From positions 1 through 64,000 of the forward strand of contig CAZFYB010000005.1 of the NCBI GenBank assembly GCA_964523145.1: DNA of 64,000 nucleotides. Direction: 5' to 3'. The position numbers were made by a program, and so were the translations under genes. A model generated the notes under the pieces. The model searched no databases and had not been told where the DNA came from. It saw only the letters and a list, made by a program, of their open reading frames with translations. This DNA comes from Microsaccharimonas sp964523145 (GTDB taxonomy: Bacteria; Patescibacteriota; Saccharimonadia; Saccharimonadales; Saccharimonadaceae). Shown here in pieces: positions 17,702 through 25,656 of this stretch (its first letter is position 1; every line of letters starts with the position of its first letter).

Positions 17702-18406
17702 CTACAGCGCCTTTCGCAGTGGCTTTTTGTTCGTATCGCGAATCGATTCAACTTTGCCGTCTTTAATGTTAATTTGCATATCACATTTTGCTGCTAGGTC
17801 AGGGTCGTGGGTCACGATAATCAATGTTACGCCGTTCTTTTTGTTATAACTAAACAACATGTCTTCGACTTTTTTACCGGTCACACTATCGAGGTTACCT
17901 GTTGGCTCATCGGCAAAAATAATTTCTGGTTCATTTACAATCGCCCGCGCAACAGCCAATCGTTGTTTTTGCCCACCAGACAAGTTTTTAGCTTTATTGC
18001 CAATTTTCTCGATCATATCAACACTCTCAAGTGCAGCTTGGATTTTTTTCTTGCGAGTTGCCCAGCTAACATCGGCAATTTCAAGCGGAAGGCTGACATT
18101 ATCGCTGACTGTCTCGTTAGCTTGTACAAAGAAACTCTGAAAAATAAAACCAATTTTATTCGCACGGAATTTATCAACTTGCTTAGGTTTAAGCGTTAAG
18201 ATGTTTTGGCCATCGACAAGTATTTCGCCCTGTTCTGGACGATCAAGCCCACTCATGGCATGCATTAATGTCGACTTACCACTCCCCGACTTACCAAGAA
18301 TCGCCACACTCGCCCCATCAGGAATAGTAAAGCTTACGTTATCAAGCGCTGTAAAAGCATTCTGCTTTTTTCCGTACGTTTTCGTAACTTGTTTAACCTC
18401 AATCAT
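17702..18406 (-). CDS. ABC transporter ATP-binding protein, MacB/LolD type
   Basis: A 234-aa ATPase. It has Walker A LGKSGSGKST, signature NLSGGQKQRLAVARAI, Walker B IIFADEPTGNLD and the His switch IVTHDPDLA. The FQSFFVQANETVSDNVSLPL segment is typical of LolD/MacB-class ATPases. It lies directly upstream of its permease partner with two bases between, so both are in one transcript. Its terminus is slightly extended and basic (DTNKKPLRKAL). Confidence 0.95.
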   Translation of the reverse strand: MIEVKQVTKTYGKKQNAFTALDNVSFTIPDGASVAILGKSGSGKSTLMHAMSGLDRPEQGEILVDGQNILTLKPKQVDKFRANKIGFIFQSFFVQANETVSDNVSLPLEIADVSWATRKKKIQAALESVDMIEKIGNKAKNLSGGQKQRLAVARAIVNEPEIIFADEPTGNLDSVTGKKVEDMLFSYNKKNGVTLIIVTHDPDLAAKCDMQINIKDGKVESIRDTNKKPLRKAL

Positions 18407-18429
18407 AATACTCTTATTGTAGCATTAAT

Positions 18430-18463
18430 TTAAAAGCGGCACCCCGCAGGATGCCGCTTTTAT
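18430..18463 (-). terminator. Intrinsic terminator after the FMN reductase gene
   Basis: A 10-bp perfect stem AAAAGCGGCA / TGCCGCTTTT (18432-18441 and 18452-18461) with a C/G-rich loop lies immediately after the stop codon. The A/T ends on both sides mean it could act in both directions. Confidence 0.85.
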
Positions 18464-19006
18464 TTATAGATTTGCGATCAGTTCAGTAACGGTCTTGGCG
18501 ATCTTTGCTTTAACTTCCGATTCATCAATTATTGTACCGTCTGGATTGAGGTCTTTCATGAAGAACAGGTTTGTTTGTGTACTCACGACATGTGCGCTAA
18601 GAGTATCGACTAAAGCACCCCGGGCAACATCATGCGCCTGGCCACCACCGGTACCCCAACCATAGCCAACAAGTCCGACCGGTTTGTCTTTCCACTCTTT
18701 ACCAATCCAGTCGATTGCGTTTTGTTGCACTGGGCTTAAAGCGTGGTTATATTCAGGAGTAACAAATACCACACCATCTGCATCGACTACCATTTGCGTC
18801 CAAGTTTTCACCTCTTCGTGCGTTGGCGCAAAATCTGGTGATGTTGGCGAGTTTGGATCGTCAAAAAACGGTAAGTTGAGCGTCTTTAGGTCAGCAACTT
18901 TCGCAGTCGCTGCTTGCGCTTCAACTTCTGCTGTTACCATTGGAACAACTTTCTCATTAACACTGTTTGGTCGGACACTTCCGGTCACCACTAAAATAGA
19001 CGGCAT
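18464..19006 (-). CDS. NADPH-dependent FMN reductase-like flavoprotein
   Basis: A 180-aa flavodoxin-fold protein. The phosphate-binding loop is VTGSVRPNSVNEKV, the central strand VVFVTPEYNHALSP contacts the flavin, and VGLVGYGWGTGGG follows. This matches the NADPH-dependent FMN reductase family (PF03358), enzymes that reduce flavins, quinones or azo compounds in the cytoplasm. The gene is a single-gene unit with its own promoter and terminator. The leader is about 33 nt with a GGGAG Shine-Dalgarno, so this gene is not leaderless. Substrate unknown. Confidence 0.93.
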   Translation of the reverse strand: MPSILVVTGSVRPNSVNEKVVPMVTAEVEAQAATAKVADLKTLNLPFFDDPNSPTSPDFAPTHEEVKTWTQMVVDADGVVFVTPEYNHALSPVQQNAIDWIGKEWKDKPVGLVGYGWGTGGGQAHDVARGALVDTLSAHVVSTQTNLFFMKDLNPDGTIIDESEVKAKIAKTVTELIANL

Positions 19007-19044
19007 TATTTGTTTCTCCCTGAATTAAGATAATTACTATACTT

Positions 19045-19053
19045 AGTATAGCA
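19045..19053 (-). promoter_or_regulatory. Extended -10 within the palindrome CTATACTAAGTATAG
   Basis: On the minus strand the sequence is TGCTATACT followed by AAGTATAG, a 15-base perfect palindrome (centre A). TATACT serves as the -10 of the FMN reductase gene. The palindrome may be chance or a binding site for a regulator. Confidence 0.55.
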
Positions 19054-19074
19054 ATGTTTCAACGTAAGTAAACC

Positions 19075-20622
19075 CTATTCTAACGTGAGTTCAGGGTATA
19101 ACGATTTCGTCACTTCATCAATCTCAGTTCGAAGCTGAGGGAAAGGCACACCTTCACGGGCAGTTACTCCCTCGAAAATCCAAAATACTCGTTCGCTAAA
19201 GCCCCAGCCACACGCTGGTGGCATGCCGTATTCCAGCATCTCTACGTAATCGATATCGAGCATCATTGCTTCGTCATCACCGGCTTCACGCATCTTTTGC
19301 TGTTCAACAAAACGGTCTAATTGATCGATTGGGTCATTAAGCTCCGAGAAACCATTCCCTAATTCAGAACCAGCAATAATAGGCTGGAACCGTTGAACAA
19401 CGCGATCATCTTCTGGACTTGTTTTCGCAAGTGGTGATATAAATTTTGGCGTGTTAATAAGCCATACTGGCCCAACGACATCTTTACGAATATTTTTCCA
19501 TAACTTATCAATACCACGGGCACGGTTTTCAGTTTGTTCAATTTCAAGTTTATTGTTAGCAAGAGCTTGCTTAACATCTTCAAGTGAGCTTTCATACACA
19601 TCAATATTGTAGCGTTCACGAATCACCGTTGCGTAGTCCCATACTTCCCACTCACCAGCCATGTTGATATGCTTACCATTTAAATCAAATTCAAGCGTAC
19701 CGAAAGTTTTTTGCAGCACATCTTTATACATCTGCTCCATAAATGCCATGCCATCGCGCCAATCAGCGTACGCCCAGTACCATTCCATTGCAATGTGTTC
19801 AGGCAGGTGCTCGTCAGAATAATTTTCGTTACGGAATCGTGGCCCAATATCATATACTTTTTCAAAGCCAGCACCAATTAAACGCTTCAACGGGAGTTCG
19901 TGGCTAATACGAAGGTAAAAATCTTGATCAAGTGCATCCATGTGAGTAACAAATGGGTTCGCATCAGCACCACCAGTGGTATGTTCAAGTACCGGTACGT
20001 TCACCTCAACAAATTCATGATCGTTTAAGAAATCGCGCGTTGCCTGCCAAAACTTACTACGGCGTACGAACCGTTGACGCACGTCATCGTTGACGTTCAT
20101 ATCAACGTAGCGGCGGCGCATTCGCTCTTCTTTGTTCGTAAACCCTTCTTGCTGTGATGGCATTGGTCGCAGTGCCTTGCTAAGTAAACGGAATTCTCGT
20201 ACTTCTACGGTAATTTCACCGGTTTTCGATTTTATCACTAGGCCAGATGCTTGCACAAAATCCCCTGTATCAAGCAGAGGGAGTTCAGAAATAGTTAATA
20301 ATCCTGGATTGGTATGTAAGATTTCAGGCGAAGGATGTTCATCGCCTTCGTGTGGCTGTGGGTGAGCAACTTCGCTTAAAAATAGTTGAATCGATGCCGA
20401 AGCATCTTTAATAACTACAAAAGCAATTTTGCCAAATTTACGAATACTCGTAATGCGGCCAACAACAGATACCGCTTGCCCTTCAAGGCTTTCAAAGTTT
20501 TCAAGGACTTGTTGGTTGGTATGCGTCCGCTCTGCTTTTGCAGGATACGGATCAACCCCTAATTGTTTTAGTTCAGAAAGTTTACGTAAGCGCTCATCGC
20601 GGAAATCTTTTAATGTCGACAT
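19075..20622 (-). CDS. lysS: Lysyl-tRNA synthetase, class II
   Basis: A 515-aa synthetase. The N-terminal OB-fold anticodon domain (VVGRITSIRKFGKIAFV) spans about residues 50-150. The catalytic domain has motif 2 DIGPRFRNENYSDEHLPE and motif 3 with YGMPPACGWGFSERVFWIF. It charges tRNA-Lys in the cytoplasm. Length is normal for the class II enzyme, with somewhat altered spacing after motif 2. It follows greA with a weak terminator between. Confidence 0.97.
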   Translation of the reverse strand: MSTLKDFRDERLRKLSELKQLGVDPYPAKAERTHTNQQVLENFESLEGQAVSVVGRITSIRKFGKIAFVVIKDASASIQLFLSEVAHPQPHEGDEHPSPEILHTNPGLLTISELPLLDTGDFVQASGLVIKSKTGEITVEVREFRLLSKALRPMPSQQEGFTNKEERMRRRYVDMNVNDDVRQRFVRRSKFWQATRDFLNDHEFVEVNVPVLEHTTGGADANPFVTHMDALDQDFYLRISHELPLKRLIGAGFEKVYDIGPRFRNENYSDEHLPEHIAMEWYWAYADWRDGMAFMEQMYKDVLQKTFGTLEFDLNGKHINMAGEWEVWDYATVIRERYNIDVYESSLEDVKQALANNKLEIEQTENRARGIDKLWKNIRKDVVGPVWLINTPKFISPLAKTSPEDDRVVQRFQPIIAGSELGNGFSELNDPIDQLDRFVEQQKMREAGDDEAMMLDIDYVEMLEYGMPPACGWGFSERVFWIFEGVTAREGVPFPQLRTEIDEVTKSLYPELTLE

Positions 20623-20641
20623 AAGTACTTAAATTATAGCA

Positions 20642-20667
20642 CAACCCCTCTGGCGAGCGAGGGATTA
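20642..20667 (-). terminator. Hairpin at the end of greA
   Basis: The minus strand reads AATCCCTC-GCTCGCCA-GAGGGGTT, an 8-bp stem including one G-T pair, overlapping the greA stop. Only a short T-run follows, so termination may be partial. Confidence 0.5.
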
Positions 20668-21120
20668 TCCTACTGAAACGATAGTGTAGCTAATATCACC
20701 TTTAGGTGTAGAGATGGTGACTTTTTCACCCTCTTTTTTGCCGTAAAGCGCCATACCGATTGGTGATTCGTTGCTGATCTTACCCTCGAGCGGGTTTGCT
20801 TCAACCGGGCCAACAATCACATACTGAACCTTTTTTGTACCATTTTTTAGTTCAACACGACTACCGAGGCCAATGGTACTTTTTTTGCTGGCTTTAATAA
20901 TATCAGCATTGTTGATGATATCTTCAATATCAGCAATCCGTGTTTCAAGCAAGCCCTGTTCTTCACGGGCAGCATCATACTCAGCGTTTTCACTGAGGTC
21001 ACCAAAGTCACGAGCTTCAGAAATCTTATCTGCAACCGCGCCACGGCGAGCTTTAAGCTCAGCTAACTCAGCTTCTAACTCTTTTTTGCCTTCGGCAGTG
21101 ATTTGGTAATGTTTTTTCAT
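20665..21120 (-). CDS. greA: Transcription elongation factor GreA
   Basis: A 151-aa protein that rescues backtracked RNA polymerase by stimulating transcript cleavage. The N-terminal antiparallel coiled coil (about residues 5-75) carries the tip acidic residues in RDFGDLSENAEYDAAREEQ. The C-terminal FKBP-like domain has IGLGSRVELKNG and NESPIGMALYGKKEGE. Length is typical. It lies between proS and lysS on the same strand. Confidence 0.97.
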   Translation of the reverse strand: MKKHYQITAEGKKELEAELAELKARRGAVADKISEARDFGDLSENAEYDAAREEQGLLETRIADIEDIINNADIIKASKKSTIGLGSRVELKNGTKKVQYVIVGPVEANPLEGKISNESPIGMALYGKKEGEKVTISTPKGDISYTIVSVG

Positions 21121-21155
21121 AATAATTTAACTTTCTTGTATCTTCTTAAGATTAA

Positions 21156-21182
21156 GGCCTACGCTATATATAGCGTAGGTCC
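21156..21182 (-). terminator. Hairpin between proS and greA
   Basis: A 9-bp perfect stem CCTACGCTA / TAGCGTAGG with a TATA loop lies 20 nt after the proS stop codon. It lacks a clear U-tract on the minus strand. Confidence 0.5.
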
Positions 21183-21200
21183 GTGTATTCACATCTCTAA

Positions 21201-22439
21201 TTAGCTTATTTTATCAAGCAGCTCAATGATAGTCAATAACTCAGTTTCACCAGTGCTTCGGCGAGTGAACTCATACTTGTTTTCAGCCAAAAGGCGTTCG
21301 CTTATCGTAACTCGGTACGGCAAGCCAATAAGTTCAGCATCAGCAAACTTTGCGCCTGGGCGCTCATCGCGGTCATCGAACAAGGTCGTAATGCCTCGTG
21401 AGCGTAAAAGTTCGTATAATTCAGTCGCCTGCTCGGCAATATCGCCAATACTTACTAGGTACACCTTATATGGCGCAACATTTTCTGGCCACACCAACCC
21501 TTTATCATCAGCAAAATGCTCGGCGATTAACCCCATGAGGCGGCTTGGGCCAATCCCGTAGCTCCCCATAATGACTGGTTTCGAAATACCATCTTCATCA
21601 GTAAAGTTTAATTCGAGAGGGTTACTAAAGCGCGTCCCTAAGGTAAAGATATTCCCCACTTCTACTGCCTTCACTTCTTCGAGCTCATTTTTATTCACGC
21701 CAAGTTCAGCAAGTACTTCATCGGTGTACACTTCTTCATTAATCGCGATGCCTTTATTACGGTCGAGATAAATAACATCTTCGCCTACTGGGCTTATTGT
21801 CTGGTACTCGTGGCTGAACTTAGCAAAACTACCGCCACTTGCAAAGGTCTTAAAAGTCACCTCCCCTAACCCAAGTCGTGCAAATACCCGATCATACGCA
21901 TCAGAAATTTTGTCGTAAAAATCATCATGCTCTTCTTGAGTGCGACTAAAACTGTATAAATCCTTCATCCAGAATTCACGACCCCGCATTAACCCGCTTT
22001 TTGAGCGCAGCTCATTACGGAACTTGATTTGGAATTGATACGGGTAGACTGGCAAATCTTTGTAACTACGAATGTAGTTTTTCATCAGCTTCGTGAGCGG
22101 CTCTTCGTGAGTTGGCGCAAGCCCCAGTTCACTGCCGTTCGCTAATTTCGTCTTAAACCATACGTCTAGTACTTTATCGTCCCAGCGACCAGAAGTTTTC
22201 CAAACATCGCTTGGCTGCAAGGCAGTCAGGCTAATCTCGTTTCCCCCCACATCGTTCATTTCTTCGCGAATAATCTGAATAATATTTTCAAGGACCCGTT
22301 TACCAAGGGGTAAATACGCGTATACCCCCGCCATTTCTTTATAAATAAAACCAGCTCGCATTAACAGTTGAGCGTTTTTCGCTACTTCATCAGCCGGAGC
22401 GTCTTTTAGGGTTTTGGTAAACAAGTGTGAAATTCGCAT
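21201..22439 (-). CDS. proS: Prolyl-tRNA synthetase, short form lacking the editing insertion
   Basis: A 412-aa class II synthetase that charges tRNA-Pro. Visible parts are the N-terminal core (GVYAYLPLGKRVLENI), motif 2 (IKFRNELRSKSGLMRGREFWMKD, shown here only as a landmark), motif 3 (GSYGIGPSRLMGLIAE) and the anticodon-binding domain (YLVSIGDIAEQATELYELLR). Usual bacterial enzymes are about 570 aa because a roughly 180-aa INS editing domain lies between motifs 2 and 3. Here that gap is only about 45-50 residues, so cis-editing of Ala-tRNA-Pro is predicted to be lost. It is last in the frr-uppS-rseP-CPBP-proS run. Confidence 0.95.
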   Translation of the reverse strand: MRISHLFTKTLKDAPADEVAKNAQLLMRAGFIYKEMAGVYAYLPLGKRVLENIIQIIREEMNDVGGNEISLTALQPSDVWKTSGRWDDKVLDVWFKTKLANGSELGLAPTHEEPLTKLMKNYIRSYKDLPVYPYQFQIKFRNELRSKSGLMRGREFWMKDLYSFSRTQEEHDDFYDKISDAYDRVFARLGLGEVTFKTFASGGSFAKFSHEYQTISPVGEDVIYLDRNKGIAINEEVYTDEVLAELGVNKNELEEVKAVEVGNIFTLGTRFSNPLELNFTDEDGISKPVIMGSYGIGPSRLMGLIAEHFADDKGLVWPENVAPYKVYLVSIGDIAEQATELYELLRSRGITTLFDDRDERPGAKFADAELIGLPYRVTISERLLAENKYEFTRRSTGETELLTIIELLDKIS

Positions 22440-22442
22440 AAT

Positions 22443-23198
22443 TTATCCTCCCAGTGTACTAAGGAATAGCGGATTTATAAAGAGGAAGTAAAAAGCTATA
22501 CCGTTCTTCATCATATGAAGCATGATCGATGGCCACAAACTACCCGACACTACTCGCAGCACGCACAGCACAATACTCAGAGCAAATACATCGAGTCCAA
22601 CGTTCCAGGCAAAGTGCACCATGGCGAATAATACACTTGTGATAAGGATCGAAAGCCAAATCGGCGCGTACTTACGTAACTTACCAAACAAGTAGCCACG
22701 AAATAGTACTTCTTCGGCAATCGGGGCAACAATAACGAGCATAAGGAACGCGAGGATATATTCGTATTGCTGCGAAATACCACTATAACCGGTTTCTTGG
22801 GCTTGATTGTAATCAATAAACGGCAAAAACGACATCGCTAAGGTGGTAATAATTGCCGTAAGGATAAAGTAAACCACTAGACCAGCCGGGGCCCAGGCGA
22901 AATCTTTCCAGTTAGGATACCGCTGCACACCAAGTTCTTCAGGGGTGGTACGAGATTTTTTTACCAACCAAGGCACTCCGATCACAATCAGTATCGAGAG
23001 TGTGTAAATAGCTCCGTTGGCAACAGTGTTAAAAATAACCTCACTGATAGCCGAGAAATCAACTCCAACTGTGCGAGCAAGTTCTAGTGTCACGACAATA
23101 ATTGCCTGCGCCAACATGAACGAGAAAAACGTCCACACCGGAAAACCGATAATTAGCAGTGCTTTTTTAGCGTTAGACGAGTTTCGTAACATCTGCAA
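22443..23198 (-). CDS. CPBP family intramembrane metalloprotease (Abi/CAAX-like)
   Basis: A 251-aa protein with about 6-7 membrane helices. The family motifs are present: EEVLFRGYLFGKLR (motif 1, EExxxR) and FAMVHFAWNVG (motif 2 His). These enzymes cleave or process membrane proteins, and in bacteria some act in bacteriocin immunity or surface-protein maturation. The start overlaps the end of rseP by 26 bases; an in-frame ATG two codons later is an alternative. It takes the place between rseP and proS. Substrate unknown. Confidence 0.93.
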   Translation of the reverse strand: MQMLRNSSNAKKALLIIGFPVWTFFSFMLAQAIIVVTLELARTVGVDFSAISEVIFNTVANGAIYTLSILIVIGVPWLVKKSRTTPEELGVQRYPNWKDFAWAPAGLVVYFILTAIITTLAMSFLPFIDYNQAQETGYSGISQQYEYILAFLMLVIVAPIAEEVLFRGYLFGKLRKYAPIWLSILITSVLFAMVHFAWNVGLDVFALSIVLCVLRVVSGSLWPSIMLHMMKNGIAFYFLFINPLFLSTLGG

Positions 23199-24306
23199 TT
23201 GTTACCAAAATTATTAAGCCCATTAACACCATGAATCCAATACCATGTATTGTTTCTTCACGCTCTTTTGTCAGTGGTTTACGTAGTACTTTAAAGAGTG
23301 CGGTCACAAACCATCGTCCACCATCGAGTGCTGGGATCGGCATAGCGTTCATCACCGCTAAAGCAAGTGAAATAATTGCTGCCAAAAAGAGCACTTGTAT
23401 AATCCCTGCTTCACTGGCCGCCGGGAAAATAGTTCCCAAAATTCCCACCGGACCAGCAACGCTTTCACTGGCTTTATTCAGCTGTGCAGTTGCCTGCTCA
23501 CGAGCACCTTCGTCCACATTCAGTTGACCAAACACACCACCAAAGAAATTCGCTACGAGCTCACCCAAACCTTGAAAGGTCACCCAGGTAAACTGCGCTG
23601 CCGTCACCACACCGACAATCGGTGCTGACCAGGTAGATCTAATACTTTCTTGTTGCCCTAGCGAGGCACCAACTACAGCTGAATCAGCGTCACGCAGACT
23701 TACTTGGGTTGTTTGTTCGGTACCATCACGGCTATATACTACTTCAGCCGTTTCACCCCGGTATTGTTTACTCGTTTCAATGAGTTCAGCGGTCGTTGTT
23801 ACCGGCTCACCGGCAAAACGGATAATACTATCGCCCGATCGTAGCCCAGCTTGAGCCGCAGGGTAATCAGCCGTCACCTCACCAATTCGCACCGGTGTTG
23901 TAACGATGTTCGTATCAGCAGCAACATTAAACTGATCAGGAATAATTTTTGGCATGCCGACAAGTGCCACAATTGTGAGCAATACTACAGCGGTAATCCA
24001 GTTAATAAACACACCAGCGAATAAAATCTTTGTCTTCTGCCAAAAAGTTGCTGCGCCATAATCACCTTTTTTATTAGCCGAATCATTTTCACCCTGAAGC
24101 TTTACAAAACCCCCAAGCGGAAGCCAGTTCAATGTCAGCAGGACACCATTTTTCAGCTTTTTACCCCAAGCTCTTGGAGGAAAGCCAATCCCAAATTCTT
24201 CTACCACTACCCCGTTGCGTTTTGCAACGATGGCATGACCCAACTCATGTAAAACCACGAGCGCCACTAAGACAAATAGCCCAACAATAATTCCAATAAT
24301 TAGCAT
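23173..24306 (-). CDS. rseP: Site-2 protease RseP/RasP (M50)
   Basis: A 377-aa intramembrane zinc protease. The active-site HELGH is in the first helix (VVLHELGHAIVAKRNG). A PDZ domain lies near residues 130-210 (AAQAGLRSGDSIIRFAG). The third zinc ligand region is NAMPIPALDGGRW in a later helix, near LNWLPLGGFVKL topology elements. It cleaves membrane-bound anti-sigma factors or remnant signal peptides. It overlaps the CPBP gene and follows uppS with no gap. The cdsA and dxr genes, which normally lie between uppS and rseP, are absent. Confidence 0.96.
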   Translation of the reverse strand: MLIIGIIVGLFVLVALVVLHELGHAIVAKRNGVVVEEFGIGFPPRAWGKKLKNGVLLTLNWLPLGGFVKLQGENDSANKKGDYGAATFWQKTKILFAGVFINWITAVVLLTIVALVGMPKIIPDQFNVAADTNIVTTPVRIGEVTADYPAAQAGLRSGDSIIRFAGEPVTTTAELIETSKQYRGETAEVVYSRDGTEQTTQVSLRDADSAVVGASLGQQESIRSTWSAPIVGVVTAAQFTWVTFQGLGELVANFFGGVFGQLNVDEGAREQATAQLNKASESVAGPVGILGTIFPAASEAGIIQVLFLAAIISLALAVMNAMPIPALDGGRWFVTALFKVLRKPLTKEREETIHGIGFMVLMGLIILVTIADVTKLV

Positions 24307-25005
24307 TTATCCTCCAAATCGGCGCTGTCTTCGCGCGTATTCATTCATTATAGCCGTCACATCCGCTTTTGTCATATCTGGCCATAACTTCTTCAAAAAC
24401 AGCAATTCACTATACGCTGAACGCCATAACATAAAGTTACTGATACGCTGTTCGCCACTGGTACGGACCATTAAATCAAGTGGTGGCACCTCTGGTGCAT
24501 ACAGATTTTGAGCAATTAACTCTTCGGTCACTTCCTCGGCCTCAACGCCCGATTGAACAATTTTTTTAACTGCATCGGTAATTTCAAGTTGTCCGCCATA
24601 ATTAAAACATACCAAAAACACACCGCCAGTGTTTTGAGCAGTGTCAGCTTCAGCCTTATCGATAGCCTTTAAAATCTTTGGGTCGAGGCCGTCTTTTGAG
24701 CCAATAATCCGTAGCTGCACGTTGTATTTGTTGAATTCAGGCACATCAGCGCTGAGCACTTTCAAGGTAAGTCCCATGATTCGCCTCACTTCATCGGAAC
24801 TTCGCTTCCAGTTTTCGGTTGAAAACACATATGCCGACATATACTCCACACCCGCTTCTAGAGTCGCCAATGCCACCTCTTTCAATGCATTATAGCCCGC
24901 TAAATGACCCTCATACGTAGGCAAGCCATGTTTCTTCGCCCAACGGCGGTTTCCATCAACAACATACCCCACATGTTTTGGTATTTGTGCAGCATCCTCG
25001 GCCAT
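24307..25005 (-). CDS. uppS: Undecaprenyl (isoprenyl) diphosphate synthase
   Basis: A 232-aa cis-prenyltransferase that makes the C55 lipid carrier for cell-wall synthesis. The substrate-binding motif DGNRRWAKKHGL and the conserved C-terminal DLMVRTSGEQRISNFMLW are present. It overlaps the frr stop by one base and abuts rseP, so these are one transcript. No isoprenoid precursor pathway gene is seen nearby (dxr is missing from its usual place), so IPP/FPP may come from the host or another locus. Confidence 0.96.
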   Translation of the reverse strand: MAEDAAQIPKHVGYVVDGNRRWAKKHGLPTYEGHLAGYNALKEVALATLEAGVEYMSAYVFSTENWKRSSDEVRRIMGLTLKVLSADVPEFNKYNVQLRIIGSKDGLDPKILKAIDKAEADTAQNTGGVFLVCFNYGGQLEITDAVKKIVQSGVEAEEVTEELIAQNLYAPEVPPLDLMVRTSGEQRISNFMLWRSAYSELLFLKKLWPDMTKADVTAIMNEYARRQRRFGG

Positions 25006-25559
25006 TACAAAGTCAGGATTTCTTTTTCTTTATCTTTAAAGAGTGAATCTAGCTGAGCATTATTAGTAGCGACAAATTCATCGATTGTTTTTTCGATACG
25101 CTTTAAATCGTCCTCAGAAAGCTCTTTGGCATCTTTTAAGCGCTTGGCATCTTTTTGCGCATCTTGGCGAATATTACGCAAAGTGATGCGCGCTTCTTCA
25201 ACCTTTTCAGAGGTTTGCTTAACTATTTGCTTGCGGCGTTCTTCGGTCAGTGGCGGAATCGGCACACGCACTAATCGCCCGTCATCGCTTGGGTTTAGGC
25301 CCATTGCTTGCTCATTTCGAATCGCGGCAACGATATTTTGTAAGTTACCTGGATCAAACGGAGTCACCGTTAATAGTTGCGCCTCAGGTGCGGTTACGTT
25401 CGCAACTTGATTCAGCGGCACTTTATTTCCGTATGCTTCAACCTGAATGCTATCAAGCATAGTGGGGTGTGCGCGGCCAGTACGAACCTTTCGCAACTCA
25501 TCGCTAAAGTGCGCGACAGCCTGGCTAAAACGGTCTTCATATTGTTTCGTATTAAACAT
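25005..25559 (-). CDS. frr: Ribosome recycling factor
   Basis: A 184-aa protein that splits post-termination ribosomes together with EF-G. Conserved parts are LRKVRTGRAHPTMLD near the N-terminus, NLQNIVAAIRNEQAMGLNPS, and the RKQIVKQTSEKVEEAR helix. I chose the ATG at 25559 (MFNTKQYED), which has AAGAAAGAGAG upstream and gives the standard length. A longer frame to 25685 would overlap the divergent promoter region and is not supported. It is the first gene of the frr-uppS-rseP-CPBP-proS run. Confidence 0.96.
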   Translation of the reverse strand: MFNTKQYEDRFSQAVAHFSDELRKVRTGRAHPTMLDSIQVEAYGNKVPLNQVANVTAPEAQLLTVTPFDPGNLQNIVAAIRNEQAMGLNPSDDGRLVRVPIPPLTEERRKQIVKQTSEKVEEARITLRNIRQDAQKDAKRLKDAKELSEDDLKRIEKTIDEFVATNNAQLDSLFKDKEKEILTL

Positions 25560-25618
25560 AAGTCTCTCTTTCTTAACAGTATTCATTATATCAGGTTCGG
25601 TATCCCCGTTATAAGATA

Positions 25619-25647
25619 TTGCACATTTTAATGTAAAATTGTATAAT
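25619..25647 (+). promoter_or_regulatory. Sigma-70 promoter of the cyclase-like gene, leaderless
   Basis: TTGCAC (25619-25624), a 17-nt spacer, TATAAT (25642-25647), then ten bases (9 between) to the ATG at 25657. The -10 box overlaps the first in-frame ATG (25639), so that codon cannot be in the mRNA; this decides the start. Confidence 0.8.
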
Positions 25648-25656
25648 ATATCACAC

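Noticed and set aside
17807..18199. 130-codon plus-strand frame inside the ABC ATPase gene
   Set aside because: Antisense to Walker and signature motifs of a conserved ATPase.
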